Part shown: positions 43,001-55,450 of the stretch, one piece after another
How the letters are laid out: the number at the start of each line of letters is the position of its first letter
How positions within the stretch are numbered: the first letter of the stretch is position 1
Source: Stappia sp. MMSF_3263
Lineage (GTDB): Bacteria > Pseudomonadota > Alphaproteobacteria > Rhizobiales > Stappiaceae
Length of the DNA: 64,000 bases
Reading direction: 5' to 3'
Assembly: GCF_030733745.1 (NCBI RefSeq)
Contig: NZ_JASHIK010000003.1
Coordinates: 1-64,000, forward strand
The notes under the pieces: generated by a model
Databases searched by the model: none
Told to the model about the DNA's origin: nothing
The model's input: the letters and a program-made list of their open reading frames with translations, nothing else
Position numbers and translations under genes: made by a program

Positions 43001-45346
43001 TCAGAACCGGCTGGAGCCCCGTTCCCGGGTGATGCGCCGGCTCAGGAGATCAGGGTCGAGAGGCTTGGCGAAAACCGCGTCGGCGCCCGCGGCAAGCGCG
43101 GCCTCCTCGGCGTCCGGGGTCACATCGGCGGTTACCGCGAACACCGGAATGCGCGACCATTTGCCGTCGTGCTCCAACGCGCGGAACCGTCGGATCGCGG
43201 TGACCCCGTCGACGACCGGCATGTGAAGATCCATCAGGATCAGGTCGAAACCGCCGTCCGCGGCCACGTCCAGGGCTTCCGCCCCGTCGCCCACGACGAC
43301 CGGCTCGTGGCCGAGCTTGCGCAGCAAGGCTTCGCTCAGCATCCGGTTGATGTCGTTGTCATCGGCAACCAGAACCCGCAACGGTCGCGCGGGTGATGAC
43401 GCCGTGTTCGTGTCCTCCGCGTCCGGTGCCTGGCCGGCGACATGCGTCGTTCCGCTCGCCTGCTCCCAGGGACACCATTCGCTCTCGTGGCCCAGCAGGG
43501 TGTGGGCCAACTTCACCAGCGATGCGGAGCGTACGGGGCGAATCAGATAGCCGCCGAAGCCGGCCTCGCGCAGGCGCGGCAACCGGTCACGGTCGGCGGG
43601 CGCTATGAGGGCCGCGGCCGGCGCCTGGACCCCGACGGCGCGGGCACCGGCGAGCCAGGCTCCGGCATCGGCCACGCAGCCTGGATCGAGCAACACGAGA
43701 TCGGCGGCAAGCAGCTTTTCGTCGCCGGTTTCGTCGCCGGGCGTTACCAGCGCGACCTGCGCGCCATGCGCCTTCAGCGACCGTGCGGCGAGTGGCGCCT
43801 CGATCCGGCTGGCCGAGACGATGACAACCTGCGCCGCGCCGAGATCGGCGAGGCCGTCCGGTGCGTCCTCGATCACCTCGAGGGGCAGTTCGACGCGGAA
43901 ACAGGCGCCCTTGCCGGGATCCGAGTGTGCCGTGACGTCGCCGCCCATCAACCGCGCCAGCCGGCGCGAGATGGCCAGTCCGAGGCCAGCCCCGTCGAAA
44001 CGGCGCGCCGGTCCATGGTCGACCTGTTCGAATTCCTCGAACAGGCGCTCGCCTTCGCCTGCGGCGAACCCGATGCCCGTGTCGCGCACGGCGATCGCGA
44101 ACCTGGGTGTCCCGGAAGCGTCGGCCGAGACGGTTTCGATCGATACCTCGACGCCTCCGGTCTCCGTGAACTTGAGGCCGTTGCCGGCAAGGTTGAACAG
44201 GATCTGGCGCAACCGGGTCGGATCGATGGAAATGCGTCGCGGCATGTCGGGCGCGATGAAGCAGCCGATCTCAAGTCCCTTCGACTGCGCGCGCGGTCCC
44301 AGAAGTTCCACGACACCCTCGGCAAGCGATGCGATCTCGACCTCGTCGGGGACAAGGTCGAGCCGTCCGGCTTCGATTCGCGAGAGGTCGAGCACCTCGC
44401 TGATCAGGAGCAGCAGGATTTCGCCGGAGCTTCGAACCGCCTCCACATAGCTGCGCTGCTCGGCGGTCAGCCGTGTGTCGCACAGCAGTCCGGCCATGCC
44501 GAGAATGCCGTTGAGCGGCGTGCGGATCTCGTGGCTGACAGTGGCCAGGAAACGGCTTTTCGAGGCGCTCGCGATTTCGGCCTGGTTGCGGGCGGCAACG
44601 AGGGCGTCCTCGATGCCGCGCCGGTCCGACACGTCGCGCAGCATGGTCTGGATCAACGGTTCGCCGCTCTTGCCGTCACGCACCGCGACGTCGCGGCGCG
44701 CGAACCACCTGGCCCCGTTGGCGGTCTCGATGAGGATGTCGCCGCTGCTCGTCTCGGCTGGGCCGGCAAGCGGTTCACGGGCCGTACGATCCGCATTGCC
44801 GTGCAGCGCCGCGGCCAGTCCTTCCGGAAATAGCCCCTGTGCGGCGTCATTGGCGTAGACGATCTCTCCGCCGACGCGCCACCGGGTGACGACGTCGCCG
44901 AGTGTGTCGAGCACGTCGCGCAGGCGTGCGTCGCTTTCCTTCAGCCGCCAGGTCTCGTCACGCAGGCGTTCGTTGTCTCGGGCAAGCGACAGCCTCTCGC
45001 GGACCAGCGCATCGATCCGCGCCGAGGCGTCGGCAAGCGCCTGTCGGTCGCTGCGGCGGCGGGCCTCGAGCGCGCTGAACACTCCGGTCGCCAGCCCGGT
45101 TAGCGCAAGCGCCGTGCCGGCAACGGTAAGGCGCAGCGTCTCCGGCACCACCGCCACGACGAGAGCCGCGCCGCCAACGAAGGCTGCGAAGGAGACGGCG
45201 ACAAGCACAAGGCCGCCAAGAACGCCGGCAAGGGTGCGCGGTGCGGCGAGCGCCGAAGCCTCGCCCGCACGGGCCTCGATGCGCTCAGATGCGGTCGTTC
45301 CGGTGTCGCGTTGCTCCGCACGGTCATGGCGTTTCGGGGCGGCCAC
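43001..45346 (-). CDS. Hybrid sensor histidine kinase with two receiver-like domains
   Basis: A 781-residue membrane kinase. Two hydrophobic segments lie at about 38-68 and 73-93, followed by a coiled coil (100-140), a PAS domain (140-245), a dimerisation domain with [15 protein letters not shown] (His272), and an ATPase domain ([25 protein letters not shown]). Residues about 515-630 resemble a degenerate receiver. The C-terminal domain is a true receiver ([10 protein letters not shown], Asp706 in LILMDLHMP, final Lys in FAKPLD). The GTG at 45346 has a GGAG site. No cognate output protein is adjacent, so it probably feeds a phosphorelay. Confidence 0.92.
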   Translation of the reverse strand: MAAPKRHDRAEQRDTGTTASERIEARAGEASALAAPRTLAGVLGGLVLVAVSFAAFVGGAALVVAVVPETLRLTVAGTALALTGLATGVFSALEARRRSDRQALADASARIDALVRERLSLARDNERLRDETWRLKESDARLRDVLDTLGDVVTRWRVGGEIVYANDAAQGLFPEGLAAALHGNADRTAREPLAGPAETSSGDILIETANGARWFARRDVAVRDGKSGEPLIQTMLRDVSDRRGIEDALVAARNQAEIASASKSRFLATVSHEIRTPLNGILGMAGLLCDTRLTAEQRSYVEAVRSSGEILLLLISEVLDLSRIEAGRLDLVPDEVEIASLAEGVVELLGPRAQSKGLEIGCFIAPDMPRRISIDPTRLRQILFNLAGNGLKFTETGGVEVSIETVSADASGTPRFAIAVRDTGIGFAAGEGERLFEEFEQVDHGPARRFDGAGLGLAISRRLARLMGGDVTAHSDPGKGACFRVELPLEVIEDAPDGLADLGAAQVVIVSASRIEAPLAARSLKAHGAQVALVTPGDETGDEKLLAADLVLLDPGCVADAGAWLAGARAVGVQAPAAALIAPADRDRLPRLREAGFGGYLIRPVRSASLVKLAHTLLGHESEWCPWEQASGTTHVAGQAPDAEDTNTASSPARPLRVLVADDNDINRMLSEALLRKLGHEPVVVGDGAEALDVAADGGFDLILMDLHMPVVDGVTAIRRFRALEHDGKWSRIPVFAVTADVTPDAEEAALAAGADAVFAKPLDPDLLSRRITRERGSSRF

Positions 45347-45472
45347 CTGCTCTCCTCGTCAATCGGTTGGTCCGCGCAAGGCACACGAACCTGTCCATTT
45401 TCGGCGGGAGAGATTGAGAAACCGTTGCGGCAAAAGGCCTTGAGTGGGGCGGACTACCTGGAACCGGCGGCC

Positions 45473-45494
45473 GATGCGCCCGCAAGCGGGCGCA

Positions 45495-45496
<2 letters not shown>
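45473..45496 (-). terminator. Hairpin at the 3' end of the LLM gene
   Basis: GATGCGCCCGC (45473-45483) and GCGGGCGCATC (45486-45496) are perfectly complementary with two bases between them. The stem overlaps the TGA codon of the LLM gene. There is no T-run, so it may protect the mRNA end or act as a weak terminator. Confidence 0.45.
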
Positions 45497-46514
<1,018 letters not shown>

Positions 46515-46578
46515 GAGGATCTCCGTTGGATCCTCATTTAGGATGCGGCGGCCCAGCAGCCAAGGGCGGAGGGGGCGC

Positions 46579-48105
46579 TCAGGCCGCCCGGCGTTCCAGA
46601 CTGGCGCCCCGATAGCTGAGCGCTTCGGCCAGATGCAGGCGCGAGACGGTTTCCGCGCCGTCCAGATCGGCCAGCGTGCGGGCGACCTTGAGCACCCGGT
46701 GATAGCCGCGCGCCGAGAGCTGCAGGGCGTCGGCCGCGCCCTGCAGGAGCTCCATCCCGGCGGCATCGGGAGCCGCGACCTGCTCGATCAGCCGTGCGCC
46801 TGCCTGCGCATTGGTGCGCGCCGAAACGCCGAGGACGGAATACCGTTGCGTCTGCCTTTGCCGCGCCGCCGCCACGCGGCCGGCGACGGCGCTTGAGCTT
46901 TCCGCGTCTGCCGGCCGGATCAGGTCGGCGGCGGAGACCGCCGGAACCTCGATGCGCAGGTCGAGCCGGTCGAGCAGCGGGCCCGACAGGCGCGACTGGT
47001 ACTCGCTCGCACAGCGTTCGCCCCGCCGGCATGTGTGGCCGGGTTCGCCCGCATGGCCGCAGCGGCAGGGGTTCATCGCCGCGATCAGCTGAACGCGCGA
47101 GGGATAGCTGGTGCGGTGGTTGGCGCGCACGATGACCGTCTCGCCGCTTTCCAGCGGCTGCCGCAGGCTGTCGAGCACCTGGGGGTGGAACTCGGGCAAC
47201 TCGTCGAGGAACAGCACGCCGTTGTGCGCAAGCGAGACTTCGCCGGGTCGGGCCCGGATGCCGCCGCCGACAAGCGCTGCCATGGAGGCGGAATGATGCG
47301 GCGCGCGAAACGGTCGCCGGTCGGTCAGCCGTCCGTCCGCCAGTTCGCCGGCGATCGAGGAGATCATCGAGACCTCCAGCAACTCCTTCGGGCTGAGCGG
47401 CGGCAGGATCGACGGCAGACGGGTGGCGAGCATCGACTTGCCGGCGCCCGGCGGTCCGATCATCAGCAGGTTGTGGCCGCCGCCGGCCGCGATCTCAAGC
47501 GCGCGCTTGGCGGTCTCCTGGCCGCGTACCTCCGAAAGGTCCGGCAGCACTGCAGGGTCGGCGTTCAGCTTCGGCGCGGGACGCGACAGCATCTGCGTGC
47601 CCTTGAAGTGGTTGGCGAGCTGGATCAGCGAGACCGGTGCGAGCAGGTCCATCTCCGGATCGGCCCAGGCGGCCTCCGCACCGCAGGTCGCCGGGCAGAT
47701 AAGGCCCTTGGACAGTGTGTTGGCGCCGATCGCCGCCGGCAGCACACCGGCGACGGCCGTGATCGTGCCGTCCAGCGCCAGTTCGCCAAGCACGACATAG
47801 CGCTCCAGCTCGGCGGCCGGTACCGCGCCCATGGCAGCCATCAGCGCCAGCGCGATCGGCAGGTCGAAATGCGATCCTTCCTTGGGAAGGTCGGCGGGGG
47901 CAAGGTTGACGGTGACGCGCTTGGCCGGCAGCGACAGGCCTGATGCCAGCAAGGCGGAACGCACCCGCTCGCGGCTTTCGCCGACCGCCTTGTCCGGCAG
48001 GCCGACAATCGTGAAGGCGACCTGGCCGGGGCCGATCTGCACCTGCACATCGACAGGTTGCGCCTCGATCCCCTGGAACGCGACCGTCGTGACCCGCGAA
48101 ACCAT
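46579..48105 (-). CDS. comM: ComM/YifB-family AAA+ ATPase
   Basis: A 508-residue protein with an N-terminal Lon-protease-like domain (about 1-170), a central Mg-chelatase-type AAA+ domain ([20 protein letters not shown] Walker [10 protein letters not shown] Walker B) and a C-terminal domain ([18 protein letters not shown]). ComM is a helicase that drives branch migration during natural transformation. The zinc-like C-x-C-G cluster ([19 protein letters not shown]) typical of the family is present. The ATG at 48105 is well supported. Confidence 0.94.
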   Translation of the reverse strand: MVSRVTTVAFQGIEAQPVDVQVQIGPGQVAFTIVGLPDKAVGESRERVRSALLASGLSLPAKRVTVNLAPADLPKEGSHFDLPIALALMAAMGAVPAAELERYVVLGELALDGTITAVAGVLPAAIGANTLSKGLICPATCGAEAAWADPEMDLLAPVSLIQLANHFKGTQMLSRPAPKLNADPAVLPDLSEVRGQETAKRALEIAAGGGHNLLMIGPPGAGKSMLATRLPSILPPLSPKELLEVSMISSIAGELADGRLTDRRPFRAPHHSASMAALVGGGIRARPGEVSLAHNGVLFLDELPEFHPQVLDSLRQPLESGETVIVRANHRTSYPSRVQLIAAMNPCRCGHAGEPGHTCRRGERCASEYQSRLSGPLLDRLDLRIEVPAVSAADLIRPADAESSSAVAGRVAAARQRQTQRYSVLGVSARTNAQAGARLIEQVAAPDAAGMELLQGAADALQLSARGYHRVLKVARTLADLDGAETVSRLHLAEALSYRGASLERRAA

Positions 48106-48227
48106 CGCCCCTCCCGCCTCCGTAGCCTTGCGCGCGACCGGCGCAACTGGACTGGATGCAACTTAGCGCAACCGGAAGTCGGTCACAACCGGGGCGGGAG
48201 ACGGGGCGGCGACTCGCGGAAAGAGGA

Positions 48228-49202
48228 TCAGGTCGCGGCGCGCTTGGCCTCCACGACATCCCAGACCTTGCCGGCGATGTCGGGGCCGCCGAGGCGGGCA
48301 ACGGCGCGGATGCCGGTGGGGGCCGTCACGTTGATTTCCGTCAGGCAGCCGTCGATGACGTCGATGCCGACGAGGATCAGGCCCTTCTCGCGCAGGGCCG
48401 GGCCGAGGCGGGCGCAGATCTCGCGCTCGCGCGGGGTGAGGTCGGCCTCGCGCGCCGCACCGCCACGCACCATGTTGGAGCGCAGGTCGCCTGCCTGCGG
48501 CACCCGGTTGACCGCACCGGCGAACTCGCCGTCGACCAGGAGGATGCGCTTGTCGCCCTTGGAGACCTCCGGCAGGAAGCGCTGGATTACCCAGGGCTCG
48601 CGGAAGGTGGCGGCGAAGAAGTCATAGAGCGAGCCGTAATTGAGGTCGTCGGCGGTGATGCGGAAGACCGCCGCCCCGCCATGTCCGAACAGCGGCTTCA
48701 TGACGATGTCGCGGTGCTCGGCGCGAAACGCGTCGATGGCGTCCCGGTCGCGGGTGATCAGCGTTTCGGGCATCAGGTCGGCGAATTCGGTGACGAACAG
48801 CTTTTCCGGCGCGTTGCGCACCGATGCGGGGTCGTTCACCACGAGGGTCTTCGGGTGGATCTTCTCCAGCATGTGGGTCGCCGCGACATAGGCCATGTCG
48901 AAGGGCGGATCCTGCCGCATCAGGATGACGTCCATCTCGGAAAGGTCGGTGAGCCGCTTGTCCCCGAGCGAGAAATGGTTGCCCGGCTCGTCGCGCACGG
49001 TGACCGGCTCGAGCGCCGCCGTGACCGTGTCGCCGTTCATGGCGAGCCGCTCCGGCGTGTAGTGGTGCAGGACGTGGCCGCGCGCCTGGGCTTCCAGCAT
49101 CAGCGCGAAGGCGCTGTCGCCGGCGATGTTGATGCTGGAGATGTGGTCCATCTGGACCGCGACCTTGAGGGGACGGGAGGTCGGCTTTGTGGAAGACGGC
49201 AT
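48228..49202 (-). CDS. gshB: Glutathione synthase
   Basis: A 324-residue ATP-grasp enzyme that joins glycine to gamma-glutamylcysteine. [21 protein letters not shown] at the start, [16 protein letters not shown] (ATP loop), [21 protein letters not shown] and [12 protein letters not shown] are typical. The ATG at 49202 is preferred; the long upstream frame is shadow. It sits in the conserved order rsmI, small membrane protein, yraN, gshB, all leftward. Glutathione also links it to the persulfide operon, though that lies far away in the window. Confidence 0.95.
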   Translation of the reverse strand: MPSSTKPTSRPLKVAVQMDHISSINIAGDSAFALMLEAQARGHVLHHYTPERLAMNGDTVTAALEPVTVRDEPGNHFSLGDKRLTDLSEMDVILMRQDPPFDMAYVAATHMLEKIHPKTLVVNDPASVRNAPEKLFVTEFADLMPETLITRDRDAIDAFRAEHRDIVMKPLFGHGGAAVFRITADDLNYGSLYDFFAATFREPWVIQRFLPEVSKGDKRILLVDGEFAGAVNRVPQAGDLRSNMVRGGAAREADLTPREREICARLGPALREKGLILVGIDVIDGCLTEINVTAPTGIRAVARLGGPDIAGKVWDVVEAKRAAT

Positions 49203-49330
49203 GGGAGGGTCTCCGGCGCCCGGACAGGCGGATGGAAAAAACGGGACAACGGTCCCGGAAGGGTTGGAGAGCATATGCGATCCGTAAGGGGCTTTGTCCA
49301 GTCGCAGCCCCTGCGCGGCGCCTCCCGGGC

Positions 49331-49726
49331 TCAGTCGGGCGGGGCGGGGAAGGCGTCGACGACATGCTCGGGCAGCCGCCATGGCAGGACGAGGATCGCG
49401 TCGAAGCGCAGCGTTGCAGTGCCGAGGTCTTCGCGGCTGGCGCACCAGGACCGCGCCGCCGACGCGATCCGCCTCCGGGCGCGCGGGGTGATCGAGGCAA
49501 GGGCCTGGTCGCGGGAAGTGCGCGCCTTTACCTCGACGAAGGCGATGGTCGCCCCGCGTCTTGCGATGATGTCGATCTCGCCGCCCCCTGCCCGGTAGCG
49601 GCGGGCGAGCACCCGCCAGCCCTTGAGTTGCAGGAGCGCGGCGGCAAGCGTCTCGGCGCGCAAACCGAGGCGATAGGCGCCGCGCCTCCGTCCGCTTGGC
49701 GTGTCCGGGCGGTCGGGGCGTGTCAT
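49331..49726 (-). CDS. YraN-family (UPF0102) endonuclease-fold protein
   Basis: A 131-residue protein of the YraN/UPF0102 family, which has a restriction-endonuclease-like fold. [27 protein letters not shown] contains the E-D-x(n)-E-x-K catalytic pattern. Function is unknown, with a suggested link to DNA processing. It lies between the gshB and rsmI genes as in many alphaproteobacteria. Confidence 0.92.
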   Translation of the reverse strand: MTRPDRPDTPSGRRRGAYRLGLRAETLAAALLQLKGWRVLARRYRAGGGEIDIIARRGATIAFVEVKARTSRDQALASITPRARRRIASAARSWCASREDLGTATLRFDAILVLPWRLPEHVVDAFPAPPD

Positions 49727-49747
49727 GGCGACCTCTGCGCGGACTGT

Positions 49748-49921
49748 TCAGGCGGCGGGCTGGAACATGGCGGCGAGGATCACCGCGAAGACGGTCACCA
49801 GGAACCCGCCGGCGGCCAGCTTCCAGGCATCGCGACGGTGATGCAGGCCGGGCCAGCCGAGCGGCTTGATCAACTGGATGGCGGCGACGGCGGCGAAAAA
49901 CACCATGATGATCTTGGTCAC
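49748..49921 (-). CDS. Small two-helix membrane protein, unknown function
   Basis: A 57-residue hydrophobic protein starting at GTG 49921, with GGAG six bases ahead. Two hydrophobic segments ([16 protein letters not shown] and [18 protein letters not shown]) flank a short loop with [14 protein letters not shown] do not recognise the family. It lies between rsmI and yraN in the same direction, 21 bp from yraN, so co-transcription is likely. A longer start at 49951 would only add ten residues. Confidence 0.6.
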   Translation of the reverse strand: MTKIIMVFFAAVAAIQLIKPLGWPGLHHRRDAWKLAAGGFLVTVFAVILAAMFQPAA

Positions 49922-50008
49922 GCGCGTCTCCGGAAAGCGGGCCGATGGCACGGCCGTTGGTGCCGGGTTGGCCTAGCATGCTTTCCGCCGGCCGGCAAAA
50001 CCGGGCGC

Positions 50009-50968
50009 TCAGCCGGCCTTGATCGCCAGGGCGCGGGCGTAGAGGTCTTTGCGGTCAAGACCGGTCAGTCCGGCGACATGCTTGGCGGCGCCTGCGGGTT
50101 TCATTGTCTTCAGGGCCGCGCCGAGCAGCGCGTCTGCATCGGCGGCTTCGGCAGCCGGGCGGGCCTCGGGCGGCGCGATGACGACGACGATCTCGCCCTT
50201 GACGGTTTCGCCGTCAAAGCGCCCGGCCAGTTCCCCGAGGGTGCCGCGCTCGAAGGTCTCGAAGCGCTTGGTCAGTTCGCGCGCCACCGCAGCCTGACGC
50301 GAGTCCCCCAGAACCTCCGCCATGTCGGCGAGCGAGGCGGCAATCCGGTGCGGGCTTTCGAACAGGACAAGCGTGGCAGGGAGCGCTTCGAGCTCTTGCA
50401 ACCTGGTACGGCGCTGGCCGCTTTTCTGTGGCAGGAACCCGGCAAAGCAGATCGTGTCGGAAGGAAGTCCGGACCCCACGAGAGCGGCCAGCGGCGCATT
50501 GGCGCCGGGCACGGGAAAGACGCGGTGCCCTTCCTCGATCACGTCGCGCACCAGCCGGTAGCCGGGATCGGAGACGAGCGGTGTGCCGGCGTCGGAGACG
50601 AGCGCCACGACCTTTCCCTCGGCAAGCGCGGCCATCAGTTTCGGCTTCGCGCGCTGGGCGTTGTGCTCGTGATAGGCGGTCAGCGGCGTCCTCAACCCGA
50701 AGCGACGCATCAAGGTCGCCGTCACGCGCGTGTCCTCGCAGGCGACGATATCGGCGGCGGCCAGCGTCTCCAGTCCGCGCAAGGTCATGTCGCCGAGATT
50801 TCCGATCGGCGTCGAGACGATGTAGAGCCCGGCCTCGATTCGAGGCGCGTCCAGCCTGTGTGCGCCGATGAAGAAGGACCGGTCGCCTTGCCCGCCCGTT
50901 TCGTCCTGCGCGGCCGGGTCGCCCGTGCCGTCGTCGTCTGGGGTCGTGTCTGGGTCGGGAGACGTCAT
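50009..50968 (-). CDS. rsmI: 16S rRNA (cytidine(1402)-2'-O)-methyltransferase
   Basis: A 319-residue SAM-dependent methyltransferase of the tetrapyrrole-methylase fold. [39 protein letters not shown] and [19 protein letters not shown] are the signature blocks. It methylates C1402 of 16S rRNA together with RsmH. The N-terminal 45 residues are an acidic, low-complexity extension before the usual start, though the ATG at 50968 is the only clear one. It is divergent from the LpoA-like gene, a conserved pairing. Confidence 0.93.
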   Translation of the reverse strand: MTSPDPDTTPDDDGTGDPAAQDETGGQGDRSFFIGAHRLDAPRIEAGLYIVSTPIGNLGDMTLRGLETLAAADIVACEDTRVTATLMRRFGLRTPLTAYHEHNAQRAKPKLMAALAEGKVVALVSDAGTPLVSDPGYRLVRDVIEEGHRVFPVPGANAPLAALVGSGLPSDTICFAGFLPQKSGQRRTRLQELEALPATLVLFESPHRIAASLADMAEVLGDSRQAAVARELTKRFETFERGTLGELAGRFDGETVKGEIVVVIAPPEARPAAEAADADALLGAALKTMKPAGAAKHVAGLTGLDRKDLYARALAIKAG

Positions 50969-51201
50969 GGCGGGTCCGGAGCGGGAGGCGGGGACCGGCG
51001 CAGCGCAAGGCGGCCGGATCGATCTCGTCCGTTTTGACAGGAATCACCTGCAAGGCCAAGCTGGCCAGCGAAGGTTTGCAGCGCGCCGGGCGTGCTGGTA
51101 AGCATTTGCGGGAACGCAGCGCGCGAGGATCGCGCGCAGGCTGCCCGCGGCGGGGTGGCAGATCGCGGACATGGACTGCCGATACGGGGAGATCGGGCCC
51201 A

Positions 51202-52419
51202 GTGCTTCGAATCGTGAAAGAGACTTTCCGCCTCGCGCGCGGGCGACGGGCCGCCCAGGGGCTGGCGCTTGGCGCGTCGATGGCACTCGCCGGCTGTTCC
51301 GGATCGAGCCTTGGCGAATATCCGGGTTATCCTTCCACGCCGTCCGGCCAGCCGCCGGTCAGCGGTCAGACCATCGGTACCGGGTCGGTCCGCGTCGCCA
51401 TGCTCCTGCCGATGAGCGGTGGTGGCAGCGCGACCTCCATCGCCACCGTTTTCCGCAACACCGCCGAACTGGCCCTGTCCGACTTCCAGGGCGCCGACAT
51501 CCAGATTCTCGTCAAGGATACCGGCGGGACGGCGCAAGGCGGTCAGGCCGCCGCCCAGGCCGCGATCGCCGAAGGGGCGGAGCTGATCATCGGTCCGGTC
51601 TTCGCACCGGCCGTCGGCGGTGCCGGATCGGCCGCGCGCTCGGCCGGAGTGCCGGTCGTTGCTTTTTCCAGCGATGAATCCGTCGGCTCGCGCGGGGTCT
51701 ATCTGCTGAGCTTCCTGCCGCGCAGCGACGTGGCGCGGATCGTTTCGCATGCCGCGCGCCAGGGCAAGCGCTCGTTCGCAGCGCTCCTGCCTGACGATAC
51801 ATACGGCGCGGTGGCCGAGGCGGCGTTCCGCCAGGAAGTCGGCCGGGCCGGAGGCCGTATCGTGTCGATCGAGCGCTACACCCTGCAGGGCAACGACACA
51901 TCCGATATTGCCGCCAAGGCCGGGCGAATCGCGGCCAACGCAGCCCAGATCGACGCGATTTTCGTTCCCGCCGGCAATGTCGCGCCCTTCGTGGCGCAGA
52001 CGCTGACCACTGGCGGCGTGAACCTTGCCACGACCCGGCTCCTGGGCAGCGGCCAGTGGGAGACGCCACAGGTGCTCAACGCCTCGCCGTTGACCGGAGC
52101 CTGGTATCCGGGACCCGACAGCGCGGGCTTCCAGGCATTCGCCGATCGCTATCGCAGCACCTATGGCAGCCAGCCGCCGCGCAACGCATCGCTTGCCTAT
52201 GACGCGACGATCCTCGCCGCGGGGCTGGTGCGTTCGGCGGGCCAGGCACGGTTTTCCGAACGGGTCCTGACCAACCGCGACGGGTTCCTTGGCATCGACG
52301 GCGTGTTCCGCTTCGAACGGAACGGTGGCAACCAGCGCGGGCTTGCGATCTACGAGGTCACGGGGTCGGGATCGCGCGTTGTCTCGCCGGCGCCGCGCGC
52401 GTTCGGCTCGGGAAGCTGA
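51202..52419 (+). CDS. LpoA-like lipoprotein, penicillin-binding protein activator
   Basis: A 405-residue outer-membrane lipoprotein of the periplasmic-binding-protein fold. The lipobox LALGASMALAGC gives Cys32 as the lipidation site. The mature part has VAMLLPMSGGG, GAELIIGPVFAPAVGG and VVAFSSDESV, as in the LppC/LpoA domain that activates PBP1A. The GTG at 51202 is chosen; a second GTG at 51214 is possible. A class A PBP in this window could be its partner. It is divergent from rsmI, as in many alphaproteobacteria. Confidence 0.9.
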   Translation: MLRIVKETFRLARGRRAAQGLALGASMALAGCSGSSLGEYPGYPSTPSGQPPVSGQTIGTGSVRVAMLLPMSGGGSATSIATVFRNTAELALSDFQGADIQILVKDTGGTAQGGQAAAQAAIAEGAELIIGPVFAPAVGGAGSAARSAGVPVVAFSSDESVGSRGVYLLSFLPRSDVARIVSHAARQGKRSFAALLPDDTYGAVAEAAFRQEVGRAGGRIVSIERYTLQGNDTSDIAAKAGRIAANAAQIDAIFVPAGNVAPFVAQTLTTGGVNLATTRLLGSGQWETPQVLNASPLTGAWYPGPDSAGFQAFADRYRSTYGSQPPRNASLAYDATILAAGLVRSAGQARFSERVLTNRDGFLGIDGVFRFERNGGNQRGLAIYEVTGSGSRVVSPAPRAFGSGS

Positions 52420-52472
52420 CGCTGCTCCGAGCGAACCGTTGCCGGCCGGCATTCGGCGTCTGAACCGGGGGA

Positions 52473-53690
52473 GTGAGCCGGGTGGATCTTTCGCAAAAGC
52501 GCATTCTTCTCGTTATTGGCGGCGGCATCGCCGCCTACAAGAGCCTCGACCTGGTGCGCCGCCTGCGCGAGCGCGGCGCCCGTGTGCGCGCGGTTATGAC
52601 GGAAGGTGCGCGCCAGTTCGTCACGCCCATGGCGGTCGGCGCACTGACCGGCGACAAGGTCTTCACGGACCTCTTTGATCGCGACGACGAGCATGATGTC
52701 GGCCATATCCGCCTGTCGCGGGAGGCCGATGCGATCATTGTCGCACCGGCCACCGCCGACCTGATGGCGAAGATGGCGGCCGGGCTCGCCGGCGATCTTG
52801 CGACTGCGGTGCTGCTCGCCACCGACAAGAAGGTGCTGCTTGCTCCGGCCATGAACCCTGCCATGTGGAATCATCCGGCGACCCGGCGCAATGTCGCGCG
52901 GCTCGCGGCCGACGGTCTTGCCCTTGTCGGCCCGAATTCCGGCGAGATGGCCGAGAGTGGCGAGGCTGGCATCGGCCGCATGGCCGAGCCGCTGGAGATC
53001 GTCTCGGCACTGGAAGACATGCTGTCGCCGGTGGCGCCGAGCCTTGCCGGCCGCCATGTCCTGATCACGTCCGGCCCGACCCATGAGCCGATCGATCCGG
53101 TGCGGTATATCGCCAACCGTTCGTCGGGCAAGCAGGGCCACGCGATCGCCGGCTGGATGGCGCGTCACGGTGCCAGGGTGACGCTGGTCAGCGGCCCGGT
53201 GACGTTGCCCGATCCGCCGGGCGTCGACGTGATCAGGGTCGAGACGGCGCGCGAGATGCTGGCGGCGGTCGACGCGGCGCTGCCCGCCGATGTCGCCGTG
53301 ATGGCGGCGGCGGTTGCCGACTGGCGCGCGGCGGAGGCCAGCGGCCGCAAGATCAAGAAGGACGGCAGCGGCGAGGTGCCGGCGCTGGCGCTGGCCGAGA
53401 ACCCTGACATTCTCGCGACCGTGGGGCGTCACGCGACACTGCGCCCGCGTCTTGTTGTCGGGTTTGCCGCCGAGACCGATGCGGTTGTCGACAACGCCCG
53501 GGCCAAGCTTGACCGCAAGGGCGCCGACCTGATCGTTGCCAATGACGTTTCCCCCCAGCATGGCGTGATGGGCGGGGACGCGAACACGGTGCGTCTCGTC
53601 AGCCGCGAGGGTGTCGAAGACTGGCCGACGCTTCCCAAGGACGAGGTCGCGCGGCGGTTGGTCGCCGAGATTGCGCGGCGGCTTACCTGA
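52473..53690 (+). CDS. coaBC: Bifunctional phosphopantothenoylcysteine decarboxylase/synthetase
   Basis: A 405-residue fusion for coenzyme A synthesis. The CoaC half has LVIGGGIAAYKSLDLVRRLR, the flavin site, and APAMNPAMWNHPATRRN with the PxMNxxMW motif. The CoaB half has VLITSGPTHEPIDPVRYIAN with RSSGKQGHAIA after it, and KIKKDG. It first joins cysteine to phosphopantothenate, then decarboxylates the product. The GTG at 52473 follows a GGGGGAG ribosome site. It lies 53 bp after the LpoA-like gene and 113 bp before dut, the common coaBC-dut order. Confidence 0.95.
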   Translation: MSRVDLSQKRILLVIGGGIAAYKSLDLVRRLRERGARVRAVMTEGARQFVTPMAVGALTGDKVFTDLFDRDDEHDVGHIRLSREADAIIVAPATADLMAKMAAGLAGDLATAVLLATDKKVLLAPAMNPAMWNHPATRRNVARLAADGLALVGPNSGEMAESGEAGIGRMAEPLEIVSALEDMLSPVAPSLAGRHVLITSGPTHEPIDPVRYIANRSSGKQGHAIAGWMARHGARVTLVSGPVTLPDPPGVDVIRVETAREMLAAVDAALPADVAVMAAAVADWRAAEASGRKIKKDGSGEVPALALAENPDILATVGRHATLRPRLVVGFAAETDAVVDNARAKLDRKGADLIVANDVSPQHGVMGGDANTVRLVSREGVEDWPTLPKDEVARRLVAEIARRLT

Positions 53691-53803
53691 TCCGGCGTGG
53701 ACGAGCGGGGCGAAGCGCTTGATCCGGGCGCTGTCCGATGCGATCACCGCAACGGGGGAACCCCTCCCGCGCCGTTCCCGAAGCTGCCGACCCGGAAAAC
53801 GCC

Positions 53804-54253
53804 ATGACCCTTCCCGTTCAAGTACGCCGCCTGTCCCATGGTGCCGACCTGCCGCTGCCCGCTTATCAGAGCGAGGAGGCCGCCGGCCTTGACCTTCTGG
53901 CCGCCGTCGAGGCGCCGCTGGTGATCGCACCGGGCTCGCGGGCGCTGGTGCCGACCGGGATTGCCATTGCCCTGCCGCCGGGAACGGAAGCCCAGGTCCG
54001 GCCGCGCTCGGGGCTTGCCGCGCGAAACGGCGTCACCGTTCTCAACACGCCGGGGACGGTGGATTCCGATTATCGCGGCGAGATCAAGGTGATCCTGATC
54101 AATCTTGGCCATGAACCCTTCACCGTGGAACGTGGCAGCCGCATCGCGCAGATGGTCATCGCACCCGTTTCCCGGGCAAGTCTTGTCGAGGTCTCGGTTC
54201 TCGACGAGACGCGCCGGGGAGAGGGCGGGTTCGGATCGACCGGGCATCATTGA
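53804..54253 (+). CDS. dut: dUTP diphosphatase
   Basis: A 149-residue trimeric dUTPase, making dUMP and limiting uracil in DNA. Motifs [44 protein letters not shown] and the C-terminal [10 protein letters not shown] are all intact. The ATG at 53804 fits the known start, and it follows coaBC. Together with the PreTA and CodA-like genes, it makes pyrimidine handling a recurring theme of the window. Confidence 0.96.
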   Translation: MTLPVQVRRLSHGADLPLPAYQSEEAAGLDLLAAVEAPLVIAPGSRALVPTGIAIALPPGTEAQVRPRSGLAARNGVTVLNTPGTVDSDYRGEIKVILINLGHEPFTVERGSRIAQMVIAPVSRASLVEVSVLDETRRGEGGFGSTGHH

Positions 54254-54446
54254 CTGGGCGACGTCCGGCTCCGGCAGGTCTTCTGTGAAATTTCGTTCCG
54301 GAAATCGGGGGATTTCGGGCATCCCGTTCCAATCTTCGGGGATGGCTGGTTGGCCGGGGGTCTCGCCAGCGTCGCAGTCAGTGCCTAGATTGACCGGAGA
54401 ACGAGATGCCGGGCGCGACGCGGCCCGGCCAAGCAGGGAGCCTCGC

Positions 54447-55409
54447 ATGAGCGACAAGAAACCCGGCCGCGGCCGCATCTATGCCTCGATCACCGAGACC
54501 ATCGGCGACACGCCCCTCGTCCGGCTTGACCGGCTCGCGCAGGATGCCGGCGTCGAGGCGGAAATTCTCGGCAAGCTCGAGTTCTTCAACCCGATCTCCA
54601 GCGTCAAGGACCGCATTGGCGTCTCGATGATCGAGGCGCTGGAGGCCGATGGCAGGATCGTTCCCGGCAAGACGACCCTGGTCGAGCCGACATCCGGCAA
54701 CACCGGCATCGCGCTCGCCTTCGTGGCTGCCGCCAAGGGCTACCGGCTGATCCTGGTGATGCCCGAGACCATGTCCATCGAACGGCGCAAGATGCTGAAG
54801 CTGCTCGGCGCGGAGCTGGAGCTGACCGAAGGGCCCAAGGGCATGAAGGGTGCGATCGCCCGGGCGGAGGAACTGGTCGGCGAGATCGACAACGCGGTAA
54901 TGCCGCAGCAGTTCGAGAACCCGGCCAACCCGGATATCCACCGCCGTACCACCGCCGAGGAGATCTGGAACGACACCGACGGCAAGGTTGACGTCTTCGT
55001 TTCCGGCATCGGCACGGGCGGCACGATCACCGGTGTCAGCGGCGTGCTGAAACAGCGCAATCCGGATCTCCATGTGGTCGCCGTCGAGCCCACCGACAGT
55101 CCGATCCTGTCCGGCGGAAATCCCGGCCCGCACAAGATCCAGGGGATCGGCGCCGGCTTCGTGCCGGGTGTGCTCAACACCAAGGCCTATGACGAAGTTG
55201 TCACGGTCGCCAATGACGAGGCCTTCGAACTGGCCCGCAAGGTGGCCCGCATCGAGGGCCTGCCTGTCGGCATTTCTTCGGGCGCGGCGCTGGCGGCGGC
55301 GCTGAAGGTCGGCGCGCGCCCCGAAATGAAGGGCAAGCGGATCGTTGTGATCATCCCCTCCTTCGCCGAGCGCTATCTGTCCACGGCGCTGTTCGACGGA
55401 CTGGACTGA
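54447..55409 (+). CDS. cysK: Cysteine synthase A
   Basis: A 320-residue PLP enzyme that makes cysteine from O-acetylserine and sulfide. [13 protein letters not shown] contains the PLP-binding lysine, [19 protein letters not shown] the substrate loop, and [14 protein letters not shown] the phosphate loop. [16 protein letters not shown] near the end completes the fold. The ATG at 54447 is behind GGGAG. The 193-bp gap upstream suggests its own promoter. A clear terminator follows the stop. Confidence 0.95.
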   Translation: MSDKKPGRGRIYASITETIGDTPLVRLDRLAQDAGVEAEILGKLEFFNPISSVKDRIGVSMIEALEADGRIVPGKTTLVEPTSGNTGIALAFVAAAKGYRLILVMPETMSIERRKMLKLLGAELELTEGPKGMKGAIARAEELVGEIDNAVMPQQFENPANPDIHRRTTAEEIWNDTDGKVDVFVSGIGTGGTITGVSGVLKQRNPDLHVVAVEPTDSPILSGGNPGPHKIQGIGAGFVPGVLNTKAYDEVVTVANDEAFELARKVARIEGLPVGISSGAALAAALKVGARPEMKGKRIVVIIPSFAERYLSTALFDGLD

Positions 55410-55450
55410 GGCGTCGCCGCGTCTTTCGGCGGCATGCAGGACAGGCGATG

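Noticed and set aside
55093-55133. Small minus-strand frames over cysK
   Set aside because: They lie antisense to a highly conserved enzyme and show only codon-shadow composition.
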